From Micromussa lordhowensis (taxonomy: Eukaryota; Cnidaria; Anthozoa; Scleractinia; Lobophylliidae): 64,000 bases of DNA. The translations under genes and the position numbers were made by a program. The stretch is from contig OZ026600.1 in NCBI GenBank assembly GCA_964020085.1, forward strand, positions 22,124,764 to 22,188,763, in the 5' to 3' direction. The notes under the pieces were generated by a model. That model had not been told where the DNA came from and ran no database searches. It saw only the letters and a program-made list of their open reading frames with translations. Of the stretch, positions 50,000 through 62,070 are shown in pieces. Positions within the stretch are counted from its first letter, which is position 1, and every line of letters starts with the position of its first letter.

Positions 50000-51840
50000 T
50001 TGCTATCATCCCATTTGAGTTTTACAACGGATGTGTTTGATCTCCGCTTGGATCTAACGGGATTTTGACCAAGTGGAATCCTCAGAATTTAATTAATTGA
50101 GGAAAAAGTAGCTGAAAGCCAAACCTGACTGAAGGATCAAACATAGAACATGTCCGATCGTTAAGCTCCAAGTTCAAACGTCTTTGAAAAACATGTTACG
50201 TGAAAAACAATGTGTGATCGTTTTGCCATAAGTACTAGTAGGTCAACCTCGAAAACCTCCACGATATGTAATCTTGGGCACAAATTCATTGAGATAACCG
50301 AAGACATTTCTGAGATGACCGAAGAGGGGTGGATTATGACCGAAGTCTTCCTCATCCGAGATCTTAGTAACTCACTTGCTACAGAGAAACAATCAGGTCT
50401 CTTGGTAGAACGTTACAACCTTTTTATTGATGTCTCTTTTGTTACGCTAATTTACAGCGGTGGTTGAAATCACATTAGGTTGCAACCATTACTACAACTG
50501 ACTGTTCGTGTACGGTCTCACAACTGTGGACATTCTGAGGTTTACAAACTTTATAAAGTGTTTTACAATAAAGTTAAGAGTTCTGAAAATTGTGCAATAA
50601 CAAGTTTGAAAACAATTACAATCTTTAAACCTGAAGATAACTTAATTCAAAACGAAATACGTCGTTAAGATGTTTGTTTGATTTTTCTTTTCAAGCCGGT
50701 ACTAATAAAGCTTTTAACCATGTAGATGATTATTCTAGCCTAAAACGAACGTCTGTCTGCACTAAGTAATAACTAGTTTTTTAACTAGTTTTGCTTAATT
50801 CTTAAAGAACATATATAATGAGCTGACTAGATCTGTCATTTAAAATTGTATTAAACCCTGCTTGGTCCCACCCAGTCAGTGGCTGTTTTGCTTCTAGACC
50901 GCTTGTAAGTCTGGCGTGGTGGTGTCGGTGTCATGGCAACAAAATACTGCTTCAGTCCAGTGGATTTTCATATTACTGTTATAGCTTTCCCTTCTTTATA
51001 GTCCTTCTGTATTTAATTGTTAGCCTCGTGCCATGAACTACGAGTGAACTATGACTGTGCCCCTTTGTATTTGGATGGAACCAACTCCACAGAGTTTTTT
51101 TAAAACTCTGCAAAACGTTGCATCTTATCATGTTTGTCATAATTCCATAATAAAATAGGGGTCACCGAGCTCGTTTTTGAGTTATTAGCGCTTATAGCTA
51201 AAATTAAGGGTGTTTTTAGCAGGTCAGATTGTTGCTATGGTAACCAGTTATGTAAAATAGTTGATTGCAACTTGTTTACCAATGATCGAGAATTTGTAAG
51301 ATACCATTATTGTAGCATCATGTGTTAAACAGTGGCAGTATTCATAAAAAAAAATGCTGGAAACTTATGCCAGCCTCCTTAAATTATTTTATGCGCGTAG
51401 CATTAGAGTAATTTTCGAAGCATTCTCGTTGATTGTCTTATTGCCGGATTTCATACCGTGAGAGCCTGGGTATGAGTCCGTGAAATCCATACATTTCTTT
51501 GCAAATTTTAAAGTTTTTGAATGGCTGTATCTTGTTCAATATTGGCCCAATTAACACGAAACTTACGGATTTTGTAAAGCTCAGTGTGTTCTTTCTGAAT
51601 AAAGGGGTCTTGTGTTGTTAATCCCATAACACAGGGACTTGTACCCAGGCAGTTTTACGTATTCAACGTCTGGGTAGCCTGTGGTTATCGGTTAAAAAAC
51701 AGCCTGCGCATCCTTGTGCGCATATTCTTCTATTGAAAGACCACTGACAAACAAATTGCAGTCTCTGAGATAGAAAATATGGCGGCAATCTGCGGCAATC
51801 TCAATAATAGTGATCTTCGCCAAACTTACTTATTATCAAC
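50000..51840. other. Intergenic region upstream of the DEX1-like gene
   Basis: Only short frames without family signatures are present. A sequence AATATGGCGGCAATC at about 51776-51790, some 120 bp before the DEX1-like ATG, resembles a YY1-type promoter element. Confidence 0.4.
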
Positions 51841-51906
51841 GTATTGAGCTCCCAATTTATTCCAAATTTAAAACCTTGCACAAGAGTAGCAATTTCCTAC
51901 GTTGAA

Positions 51907-54900
51907 ATGTCCTCAAGATTCACAACAACACAATCTTCTTGTGATAAAATTCTCTCCGCAAGTGTGAACTTGCATGTAGCAGCTCTTTTACTGAGCGTGT
52001 TCTCCTCTGCCAAAGCACACGATTGTCACCGTAACTTAGAGACGGTATGGCAATCAGATGTGGGGTCATCTCCTGTCGTATCAAGCTCGCTGGTGGCGGA
52101 TTTCAATGGTGATAACGTCAAAGATGTCCTTGTCGCATCCTTTAATGGCCAGGTGTCAGTTGTAGATGCACGATCAGGTCATAATCTTCCAGGCTGGCCA
52201 GTTACTCTTCCTGGAAAACTGTTATTTGCGGCGCCTTTGTTGGTATGTGAAAAATTATCGAATCCGAAAACCTTAGCTCTTAGGATAAAACAGATAACCA
52301 AATCTTAACGCCGATTTAAGCACTTGAATATACTCACTTATTTGTAAACCTATTTGTTATATAGACATTGCGTGCTTCCTCTTTGTAGTAGACATTTTTA
52401 AGCTGTTATATAGCTGGCATTTTTTCCCAAACATTGTTGCATGGCTACTTCAAGGTCACATATCATCTAACTAATGTTAGTAGAATTCTACTGGTACACT
52501 ACTGCAAATGCTGCAATCTGATTGGCTGAATAACCAGACATTATTAGTTATTTAGTAGAAACTAGTATACTAGTGCAAATGCTGCAATCTGATTGGCTAA
52601 GTCATTGCATACAATCAGCCATTAGTGTGTAGTGGCTTGCTGTGGTTAATTAAATTGCAACATTTCCTTCTTTCTTTGTTTTGAAAGAACATTTAGAAAC
52701 AAATAAATAAACAAAATTCCTGAGAAGACTAAAAGGAGGTTATTTACAGTTTCTTGAATTAGCAAAGTTCAAAATTGTTGAAAGAAACTGATGAGCATGT
52801 GTATGCAACTGCAAATTGTTGGATTAGTTGTTCATTACGTCAGACTTCTGGGGTTCTAGAAAGACCCTGTTGCATGTTGGGGGCCATGTGCTTTGAAGGC
52901 CCGCCGTATTGTGTATCTTATTTGTGTATGGAATAAATCCTTGTTTTGAGGCCTAAATATTACACAAATGTCAAATTGAGAATTAATTCAGTCCTCTTGA
53001 ATTCTCTAAAGCATGAAGTTTAATACTAAGACCAGAAATAATTGGAATCATTATTTGAAGGAAATTTCAGTTAGAATTCTACTAAAACAATTAGTTTATT
53101 CACTCTTGAGGCAATAGTTATCAACTACCACCTCATAGAAATCACAATCTAATTCAGTTAATTGATGTGCAGTGGCTGGAGGTCATCTACAAAATGGCAA
53201 TGCTTTTTTTATTTTTCCAAAGTTTTGGAGAAACTGTTTGATGTTAATTTTTTTTTCTCTTGTTTTTAATACCCCAGCTTATTCACAATACATAAATGGG
53301 TAATCAAATTTCTCAGAGGATTAAAAGAGGGACATTTAGGGTTTTTGAATGTACAAAAAAGGAAAGTGTTAATTCTCTGATACCCCTGGCCCTCCAATTC
53401 AATGTTGTGTAAGCCCTGTGGTCTGTGCAGTCTTAGAAATAGAAAAATCAACATTGTTTTTTGGGGAGAATGGGGGCAGTAAATGTTTCCAAGATGCTTG
53501 ACAATCAAATTTTACTGCCACATGATTTGGAGTTGTTTAAAACACGAAATGACAAAATGTCACACCAGTTAGCCTAAACAGCACTTCGGTTATTATTAAA
53601 TAGCACTTCAGTTAGCCTAATTATCACTGACTTGAAGGTGGTTAGCTCTCAATAATTGTGAGATAATTTGGTTTTATCAACTGGTTTGATAATGTGAATT
53701 GGCCACCATAAAGAGATTCGGAAGCTGACGTTTCGAGTGTTAGCCCTTCGTCGAAGCAAATCAAGGAATTGTGGGTTGTGTGTGGTTTATATACAGAAAT
53801 ATGGAGCTACGCTATTGGTTGGTGCCTGACAACTTGAAAAACAACAGAATGAATTAGTTGAATGAAAAGGGTTCGTTGATACCGTGAGGATTAAGAGTGC
53901 CGATTTGAAAAATAAATTTTTGTTCAAAGTTTTGCGGCTTTCTGTGCTTCCTTGATGTAGGAAGAGGCCGCAGACTGCCATATGTTGCTTAGAATGATTC
54001 AGCAGATTAAAGTGTCTAGCGACCGGTTTAGAAGCGTCTTTATCATCTTTCTCTACATCGTGAAGGTGTTCTCGGAATCGGTCCCCTATTCGGTTAACCA
54101 TATCCCACATTGTTAAGTGCCATTCCTCCAGTTTGCCATTTCATGTTTTAAACATGCCTACGTGTCTCAACACTTTTGTTGCTCGTTGTAGAGATTTTTT
54201 ATGAGGTGATACAGGTAGTTAATGCCCAGTCCCTCAAGTCTCTAAGTTTCAATTGGCTCGCCTTGGGAAACATTGAGATTCTAGGAGAATTCAGAATAAA
54301 CTGAGGTATTTACATGTAGGCTCACCAGGGCAAGTACAGTAGGCAAGTGCTAATTTTCATCCCTAGAAACCTACAGTTCTAAGAACATGTACATGTCGCT
54401 TACGCCAAACTTAAGAGTTAATTGTTGCCTTTTGAGGGCAACATATCCACTATATTATGGTCTTTTGACTAATAGTTAAAAAGGAGAGAAGCAATCAGAT
54501 TCAGATTTGACTGTGTAATTAAACTAGTGACTTTCAAGATATCTTGGCTTTTGATAGTCTTGAACCCAATTCTTTATGTGGACGATACAGTACTCTGCTA
54601 TTTATCAGCTTTGTCATACTAGATAGAATTTAATTTAAATCTTGAGATTAACTTAGCTGGAAGACAAACCTGTGCTTAATATAATAAAAACAAATTTACA
54701 GTTGTAGTATTCTCCAACAAATGTGGCTTCCAGAATATAGGGATGTACACTGTAGATGTTTGTCTTAAGGTGATTCAATTGAAAATGAAGGAGTATTTAA
54801 ATTTGCTCACAACTTGGTCCACTTGGTAATTATGTGAAATGAATATTACCAATGAAAATGCAATGAAAAATGAAAGTCACTTTGCTCCTTTTGCACAATA

Positions 54901-57900
54901 TAGATGGCCGTTATAATAACTGTTTGCTCTGCAAGATATGCTTTAGCAGTTGTACTTGGAAAGAGGAACAATAGTTTCTTGAAAAAAGTCATTGCTTAAC
55001 TTAAAATATTAGAGTCATTCAACAACTGAAAATAGACTTAACAAGCTACAAGTACCAGTATGTCACAATATTTTGCTTCAAAATTGAAGACAGCTTCAAA
55101 AGAATAGTTAAATTCCAAGGTGAAAAACAACAAAGACGTAATAATAAACTGTAGTGAGAAGTATTTAAGATTAGTTATGACTGAGGAAGATAAAAATGGA
55201 AACTTTTTCAAGATGTGTGGTCAGTGATGTAACTCTTTGAAATAAATTGCATGCTGTTTTAGTTGAAAAGGAATCAAGATTATGGATGAAATCTGTCACA
55301 TTAATTAATCTTAATTTCACTATCATGTATGTGAATCCAATGCAATCTGGAATCTTTGTATTTCAGTATGATAATGACAATGATGGAATGCATGAGTTGG
55401 TCCTAGCTACTGCTGATGGCATTGTGGTCTTTGTAAAGAATGATGGCTCTTTTCTGGAAGGAGAGACATTTAAGGTAGGGCAGATAATTTCATTAATAGT
55501 GGAGCTCCTGCACGTCAAAGGTGCCCTAGTGGAGCCCCATTTCTTAGAAAATTTGGTAACTCCGCAAGCCGTGAAAATTTGGTTATAACATCATGTACCA
55601 GCCAGCAAACATCCATCCATCCATACACACTCTGTGGGAGGGGGAGGGGTGTCTCAAAGTAACCTGAATGGGGAAGCCCAAGAATGCCATCTTTTCTTGG
55701 CGGGGATTAAGAAAAGAAAACTCATTTCTATTTGCTATGTCAACAAACAATAGCAGAGTGTTTAACTGAAGCAGAACATGAAAGAAAAACAGCAGGGAGT
55801 AAGAATGAACAAGCAAAGAAGTAGCGAAGAAGATCACGAAAGAGAGCAAGTCAGGACCAGTCAGGGCTTGGGAAAGGAGGCGAGACAGCACTAAACAATG
55901 GCGTGAAGTAGAGCGAGTCAGCTGGCTAGAGAAAGGAGATGAAATAATACTAAACAATGCCGTGAGGCAGAGCGAACGAGGGCTATAGAAAGGAGGTGAA
56001 ATACTCGATGGACGATAAAATGATGAATATTCAAATTACGCTTTAGTGTGAATAATGATTAAACTTTAACACTGCTTTGAGATTTTGAACGTTTTCTGGC
56101 TTTTAAGTGCATTTCTTGGCTTTAACTGGAATAATAAGAAATCTTAAAGGAATTTTCTGTAACATTTCTTTCATTCGGTCATCCTTCGTCAAGACTGGAT
56201 TTGCTGTTTGATACTCAGGTGTAGTGATATGCATATTGTGTTTATGTAGATTTTCTCAGTTTTGTTTTTTATGTTGTTGATTTCATTCGGTCGAAATGTC
56301 GAGTAGATGATTAGAAGTAATGCACGAGCCTAGCTGATGCAGCAAGTATGGAATATAATTTACCAAACTACTAAATCCATCTTTTCTGAAACCTGGTAAA
56401 TTGGTAATAGCACTTCCATAACATCCCCCTTTTGCCACATGAACTATTTTTTCTCCACATTGATTTTGATGTGTTATTTGAATCCATTGATTAGTGCCAG
56501 TGCTGCATTTGGTCAGCAATTCTACACAAAAAGGTTATGAACAAAGATTGAATATTAATGTGAAATAACCCACAGAAAACATTAATTTTGCTCTACTTGG
56601 CTGCCAAATTCTGTGTATTAGTACTGTCATAAAACAAGATATGGTTTGAGATTAGGAAAAGTGTAGAAACCAAGAGCTGCAGTTGTGTGTTTTGTACACT
56701 GTATATGTTTTCAAGTGTTCTCAAGACCTTGCAGCATTGTAGCTAATCAGAGTGTCCACAGAATCCACTCTATATTATGTATCACCCTGAATTATCTCAC
56801 TGCTTTGCAAAGTTACTGCATGTCTTGGCAATCAATATCTGAGTCACCGGATTCCATGCAACCAAGTTGAAATCACATTTGCAGACTTGAGGTCATTGTT
56901 CAGTATTGCATTGCGCATCCCTACTGCGCACGATTTTTGCGTCATTAGTGCATGCACATGAGCGCCAGCACATACACAGCGTAAGAGATTTCCCTCAAGC
57001 TACATGTAAGCTCGATAGCGAAATAAATGCTCTTTTTCTCTCAAACGGACCAGGGGATTAGATGAGAATTGCACAATACCATGATTCAAGATTAAAATTA
57101 TGAAGCTCCTACAGTCATGAAAAATCATCCAATACTGCAGTCTCTCCAGCTCCAATGCCCTCCCTCCCCCCTCCCTCACATGATAATGAAACCACTGCTG
57201 TCTTGATATCCTCTGTTAGGTTCCTCCTCTGGTGATGAAGAAAGATTGGTTTGTTGTAGATCCTCGACAGATTGGAAACAGTGACTATGTCAGTTCCATT
57301 TCTGAACCCGCAAAGTCAGCCAGACTTGCTTTCTTCTCAGAGTTTTACACTGACCTTCCACAGGTATGATAAAATGGGTGTTGTGTGAAGACATCCGATG
57401 CAAACATGGCAGTGAGTGTGGGCTAACAGGAACTTCTGGGAGATGTTCATGCCAAGTTCTTCCCAAACACACTTCACATTTTTGGGGGGTTGGGATATAG
57501 TAATTGTATTTAGGAAATAGAAAATATGTACCATGTTTCTATTGAGTTATAGAAGTGGAAGTTTGGAAGAGCGAGAAATGCTGTGGGAACACAAGCCAAC
57601 AGACTAGTGTTTCCACATCTTGAGTTTGAGTTCTCCCAAACTTCAATGAGTGCTTCTATAACAGTTACTCAATAGGAACACAGAGAACATGTTTTCAATT
57701 TCTTTTAGAAAATTCCATGACGAGGAAAGAAAACAACTTGAATGTTTGCTTTGATCATCAAAATATAAATTACCTTTGCGTGTGCCATCATTACGTCAAC
57801 AGCTCATGCTAGTTCTGTGTTTCTATCAAGTCATAGAAACACGATTTTAACCCAGTCAGTGTGCATTTTTTTCCCTGAGTATTCTCTAAAATAATAATTA

Positions 57901-59990
57901 TTACAGGATTGAGGAAGTAGTTTGACAATTTAGCAAATCCTTTATTTTTTAAGTACATTTAGACAGCAGTTGCAGAATGGTTACCGCATAACACGTTTTT
58001 AATTTGACAATTATACCCAAATGCGTCCTTGTCACACAGGAAAAACAGTGGAATTCAAACACAAGCAGTTCTGCAGACACCTTTTGGTCCAAATATCATG
58101 GAGGTGTCCGTCCCTCGGGGTTATCATCAGATGGCACTAGTGTCTATATTGACCCACACATTTTGTCAACTCCGTTTATCACAGATTTCAATGGTGATGG
58201 ATCAGAAGAAGAACTTGTCATTGTCACTAATTTTTATTTTGAGGAAAAAAGGTGAAATCACAGTATCAATATTTTAATTAACTTGAGTTTCCATGGTTTG
58301 TCATGTGAAGTGATAACACCTGTAAGGGGTTTTCTGCTCCTCCCGTGACGTGTCCAGGGCTACACTTTACATGCATAGTGCACATGCAGTGCTATCATGA
58401 AATATTTTTTTGATTTACATTTGTTTGAAAGGCTTTTTTAGTAAGTTTACTTTGTTTTCTTTTGGGTGGCAGCAAGGGTTTGTTATCTGGGGTAAGGTGA
58501 TAGCTACATCAATTGTTTGAAACACAGACGTGACGTCAGGCACAGTGACAATAGTTGGAAAGCAAAGCTCAAAGCTCTGGAATTCCTTGCCCCTTGACAT
58601 TAAGAATAGTGGATCGATCACTCTTTTTAAATGTAAATTAAAGACTTTTCTTTTTAAGAAATATTATTTATAATTTTTTTTTTTACAAAATTTTTAATTG
58701 TAGTTAATTGTGAAGCGCCATAGAGCAGTTAGTGTGTATACTACTAATCCTTATTGGGCCCATGAGGACTCTTGAGGCCGGAGTTAGTGTATATGGCGCT
58801 ATATAAATGCTATAATTATTAATTAATTATTATTATTTGGAATCGGAGGTGCAGTATACTAACGTTAGATCACCATGGTTTCTCAAAAACATTTTCAAAA
58901 ATATGGGTTGTTATTTGGCTTTGGATCTGCTATTAAGGAATACTGGTGAAACTCTTCTGTCTTTCCATATTGACAGTGTTACCCAGAGTGCAAGTAAGTT
59001 ACAGTCATTTTATTGTGTTTCACAAACCTGTTTTGCTACATGTATCTACTCAGTCTATCATCTTCATCGGGTCAAGGTTTACCCTCAGAGGAACTTCAGA
59101 ATTATCTTGGCAGTGCTGTGATAGTGTTCAACCTTCACAAAAAGGAGCTTGTTTTCTCTTCTATTTTGGATGTGTCCAGGGTAAATATTTTTCTTTATAC
59201 CATGACATAGAAAATACAGCCAATCAGAATACAGGAAAGCCGTTGTATATTCAATGGCATTAAATCGAAATTTCCCATGTGCTGTGCGTATGTGACATTT
59301 ACTATGTTGGCCACTGTATTTTCTATGGCATGGTATAAAATAGACTTTATTCAATGCTCTCTTAATAATAACAATAATCTTGATCAAAAATGATTTCTTA
59401 AAACATAAGCAGGTGAATATTAAAGTTAATATCCGACGTTTTGGCGTCATCGTTACACCATTCTAAAGGCAAAGTAAATAAATTAATGCCAAGGTTTGAT
59501 TTCTATACTGTACAGTTTCTACAAATTAGCATGATAACAAAGGATTGCAAGTTCTTACATGTAAGTGAATACCTTTGCGTGAATCGAGTCTGTTGGCATG
59601 TTTAGAGATGGTTGAAGTTTTTTTTTTTCATTGCCTAATTAAGGAGATGCTTTTTATAAGAAAACTTCAACCATCTCTAAACATGCAAACACATGGACCA
59701 GAGTAAGATATTTTACACAGAGCTGCAAAGGCTGCAGGTTTGCATTGTGTGCATCAAGAAAATTGTGCTCTTACTCCGTAAAAAATTTAATTCAGTGTTT
59801 CGTATTTATCCTGCAGCAATCCAGTCAGTACCCTGCCTTTGTGCTGTCAGCTGCATCTGTTGTTCCTGGTGCTGGTGTTGTTGTGGGGACATCATCAGGA
59901 AGGGTTTATCTTGTGAAGAGTTCATCAAAAGAGCCTCAATCTCTGAGTATCATGGACAGCATTCCTGGCCAAGTAACTGAACCAGTTTAT
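51907..59990 (+). CDS. DEX1: DEX1-like FG-GAP repeat protein, 5' part (six exons; 3' end not in window)
   Basis: Exons: 51907-52242, 55367-55474, 57220-57363, 58040-58251, 59054-59180, 59817-59990; phases agree and give 367 codons without a stop. The layout resembles plant DEFECTIVE IN EXINE FORMATION 1, a secreted or membrane protein with FG-GAP/beta-propeller repeats. ATG 51907 starts a leader whose hydrophobic stretch (VNLHVAALLLSVFSSAKA) suits a signal peptide. After it come DCHRNLETVWQSDVGSS and propeller repeats with calcium-binding-type loops: DFNGDNVKD (exon 1), DNDNDGMHE (exon 2) and DFNGDGSEEE (exon 4). Later strands read YLGSAVIVFNLHKKEL (exon 5) and GAGVVVGTSSGRVYLV (exon 6). The last donor is GTAATA at 59991. 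Plant DEX1 is about 900 residues, so over half is missing; the following 4 kb is satellite. The rest may lie past a satellite-filled intron, or the gene may be broken. The function in animals is not known to me. Confidence 0.8.
52504..52597. repeat. Short direct duplication, 70-bp period
   Basis: The 24-bp phrase starting GCAAATGCTGCAATCTGATT occurs at 52504-52527 and exactly again at 52574-52597 in intron 1 of the DEX1-like gene. It may be the core of a small repeat. Confidence 0.5.
53690..54115 (-). mobile_element. Penelope-like element 3' end (GIY-YIG C-terminal part and 3' UTR)
   Basis: The minus-strand frame 54110-53787 carries GDRFREHLHDVEKDDKDASK and PVARHFNLLNHSKQHM, the region that follows the GIY-YIG signature in Penelope-like elements. 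The GIY and YIG motifs themselves are cut off at 54115, and a frameshift near 53915 alters the tail. The 3' UTR has GACGTTTCGAGTGTTAGCCC-type sequence (read on the plus strand at 53721). It is 5'-truncated and dead. It lies in intron 1 of the DEX1-like gene. Confidence 0.75.
55870..56005. repeat. Small minisatellite, ~58-bp period
   Basis: GAAAGGAGG/GAAAGGAGA recurs at 55872, 55931 and 55988, each followed by similar ACTAAACAATG and AGAGCGA phrases. There are about 2.4 copies in intron 2 of the DEX1-like gene. Confidence 0.5.
57530..57850. repeat. Dispersed repeat with TAGAAACAC inverted ends (copy 2)
   Basis: GTTTCTATTGAGTTATAGAA at the left and TTTCTATCAAGTCATAGAAA at the right frame a body related to the repeat at 10340-10560. 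It lies in intron 3 of the DEX1-like gene. Confidence 0.4.
58530..58840 (+). mobile_element. LINE 3' end (CR1/L2-like): ORF2 C-terminus and tail
   Basis: The frame reading VGKQSSKLWNSLPLDI and ending in TFLFKKYYL at a TAA (58671-58673) is the usual C-terminal end of a CR1/L2/jockey-type reverse transcriptase. It is followed by a 3' UTR and the tail GGCGCTATATAAATGC with an ATT-rich run. It is truncated 5' of about 58530. It lies in intron 4 of the DEX1-like gene, same direction. Confidence 0.65.
59197..59339. mobile_element. Small MITE, ATACCATGNCATAGAAAA ends
   Basis: TATACCATGACATAGAAAAT and its near-complement ending GGCATGGTAT, with CAGCCAA/TTGGCCACTG inside, give ~28-bp inverted ends over 143 bp. 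It lies 17 bp after exon 5 of the DEX1-like gene. Confidence 0.55.
59596..59686. repeat. Hairpin with perfect ~25-bp arms
   Basis: GCATGTTTAGAGATGGTTGA followed by AGTTTT at 59596 is exactly mirrored up to 59686, with a ~40-bp T-rich loop. It lies in intron 5 of the DEX1-like gene. Confidence 0.7.
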
Positions 59991-60007
59991 GTAATAATTG
60001 TAGAATA

Positions 60008-60125
60008 TTGTTCAGTAGGTGCCTAATTGTTAGTGCACTGTATTCCTGATTAAACGATCCAGGCTTGAGCCCTGACCGGGGACATTGCATTGTGTTCCTA
60101 CATAAGACAATTTACTCTCACACAG
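60008..60125 (+). mobile_element. Decayed SINE family 1 copy at the satellite border
   Basis: GTTAGTGCACTGTATT, GGCTTGAGCCCTGACC, GGGGACATTGCATTGTGTTC and ACTCTCACACAGTCAGG keep the order of the SINE head and middle. It ends at a poly(G) run (60139-60147) where satellite-like sequence begins. Confidence 0.6.
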
Positions 60126-60159
60126 TCAGGTATCCCATCGGGGGGGGGGCACACATGTC

Positions 60160-61265
60160 CAATACACCCGCACTGATTCGGTCCGTATTTTTGATGTACG
60201 GTCCGTACGGACCGTAAAAGCAGTTACGAACCGTGAGCACCTTTCATACGGTCCGTACGTTTCGTTCAGTTCGCCAGGCTTGCATCTAATTAAGGACCGG
60301 GCTCCCTGAGCGTTAACGGTCCGTACGTTTCGTTCAGTTCGCCAGGCTTGCATCTAATTAAGGACAGGCCACCCCGAACGTTAACGGCCCGTACTTTTCG
60401 TTCAGTTCGTCATAAAGAACAGTAACTGGAGCCGAAAGGTAAAGAAGATACACATATGTATGCCTCGTTCTAAAAACATGCGACAGCGGGAACGCCACTT
60501 CGGCGAGTCCGAATGTTTTATTCCGTTGTTACAGAGTTAATTGCGTACGTTTCGTTCAATTTAACGGTCCGTACGTTCCGTTCAGTTCGCCATAAAGAAC
60601 AGTAACTAGACATTAAGGAGTATGCGGGAGCCGAAAGGTAAAGAAGATACACATATGTATGCCTCGTTCTAAAAACATGCGACAGCGGGAACGCCACTTC
60701 GGCGAGTCCGAATGTTTTATTCCGTTGTTACAGAGTTAATTGCGTACGTTTCGTTCAATTTAACGGTCCGTACGTTCCGTTCAGTTCGCCATAAAGAACA
60801 GTAACTAGACATTAAGGAGTATGCGGGAGCCGAAAGGTAAAGAAGATACACATATGTATGCCTCGTTCTAAAAACATGCGACAGCGGGAACGCCACTTCG
60901 GCGAGTCCGAATGTTTTGTTCCGTCTTACAGATCGTTAACTGCGTTCGTTTCGTTCAATTTAACGGTCCGTACGTTCGGTTCAGTTCGCCATAAAGAACA
61001 GTAACTAGACATTAAGGAGTGTGCGGGAGCCGAAAGGTAAAGATGATATACATATGTATGCCTCGTTCTAAAAGTATGCGACAGTGGGAACGCCACGTGG
61101 ATGAGTCCGTTCATATGTTTTGTTACGTTGTTAAAGAAGTAATTGCGTAAGAACGCCACGTTGAAAAAAAGATATACATATGTATGCCTCGTTCTATAAA
61201 TATGGGTCAGTGTGAACGCGACCTCGATGAGTCCGTATGTTTTGTTACTTTCTTACAGAGTTAAT
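60160..61265. repeat. ~199-bp satellite, direct-orientation block
   Basis: Units are anchored by CATATGTATGCCTCG at 60453, 60652, 60851, 61051 and 61168, giving a period of 199-200 bp with a truncated last unit. Each unit has GGTCCGTACGTTCCGTTCAG, GAACAGTAACTAGACATTAA and GGAACGCCACTTCGGCGAGT. The left edge (60160-60390) holds shorter variants repeating CGTTCAGTTCGCCAGGCTTG. No coding capacity. Confidence 0.9.
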
Positions 61266-61544
61266 TGCGGTCGTTTCTTTCAATTTAGTAACAAGCTGTA
61301 CGCATGGGGGTTTTGATTTTAAGTTCACGAAATGTCAGGTGGCATTTCTTTAGCAGTGATACCACTGGTATACACTTTTTCTTCGGTTTGAAGGTGTAGG
61401 ACCGAAAGCACGCTTTCAATATTGGTTGAGTCTTCGCTAATTCTGATTATTATACATTGTAGTCACCATCTGTCTTCTCATGGATTATAGAACGAGGTGT
61501 TTTCATGTGTCCATATCGAACCAGCGTGATTCCTCTCTCGCTTA

Positions 61545-62070
61545 ACGAACGTACGGACCGTTAAATTGAACGAAACGGACGCAGTTAACGATCTGTAAGA
61601 CGGAACAAAACATTCGGACTCGCCGAAGTGGCGTTCCCGCTGTCGCATGTTTTTAGAACGAGGCATACATATGTGTATCTTCTTTACCTTTCGGCTCCCG
61701 CACACTCCTTAATGTCTAGTTACTGTTCTTTATGGCGAACTGAACGGAACGTACGGACCGTTAAATTGAACGAAACGTACGCAATTAACTCTGTAACAAC
61801 GGAATAAAACATTCGGACTCGCCGAAGTGGCGTTCGCGCTGTCGCATGTTTTTAGAACGAGGCATACATATGTGTATCTTCTTTACCTTTCGGCTCCCGC
61901 ATACTCCTTAATGTCTAGTTACTGTTCTTTATGGCGAACTGAACGGAACGTGCGGACCATTAAATTGAACGAAGCGTACGCAATTAACTCTGTAACAACG
62001 GAATAAAACATTCGGACTCGCCGAAGTGACTCGCCGAAGTGGCGTTCCCGCTGTCGCATGTTTGTCGTTA
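61545..62070. repeat. ~199-bp satellite, inverted block
   Basis: The same 199-bp unit occurs here in reverse complement, anchored by the mirrored CGAGGCATACATATG about 199 bp apart. The first inverted unit even shares the rare variant CTTACAGATCGTTAACTGCG with the direct unit at 60924-60943. The two blocks form arms of a large palindrome with a spacer of decayed units and unrelated sequence (about 60970-61545). Confidence 0.9.

Noticed and set aside
58837..58992. Candidate DEX1-like exon with acceptor GTGCAG and donor GTAAGT
   Set aside because: Joined to exon 4 (two bases left over) it hits a stop; the only open frame does not fit the phase. The exon at 59054-59180 fits phase and family instead.
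61080..61250. GATGAGTCCG in the 199-bp satellite, like a hammerhead ribozyme core
   Set aside because: The needed CTGATGA and GAAA parts with flanking stems are missing, and most units read GGCGAGTCCG instead.
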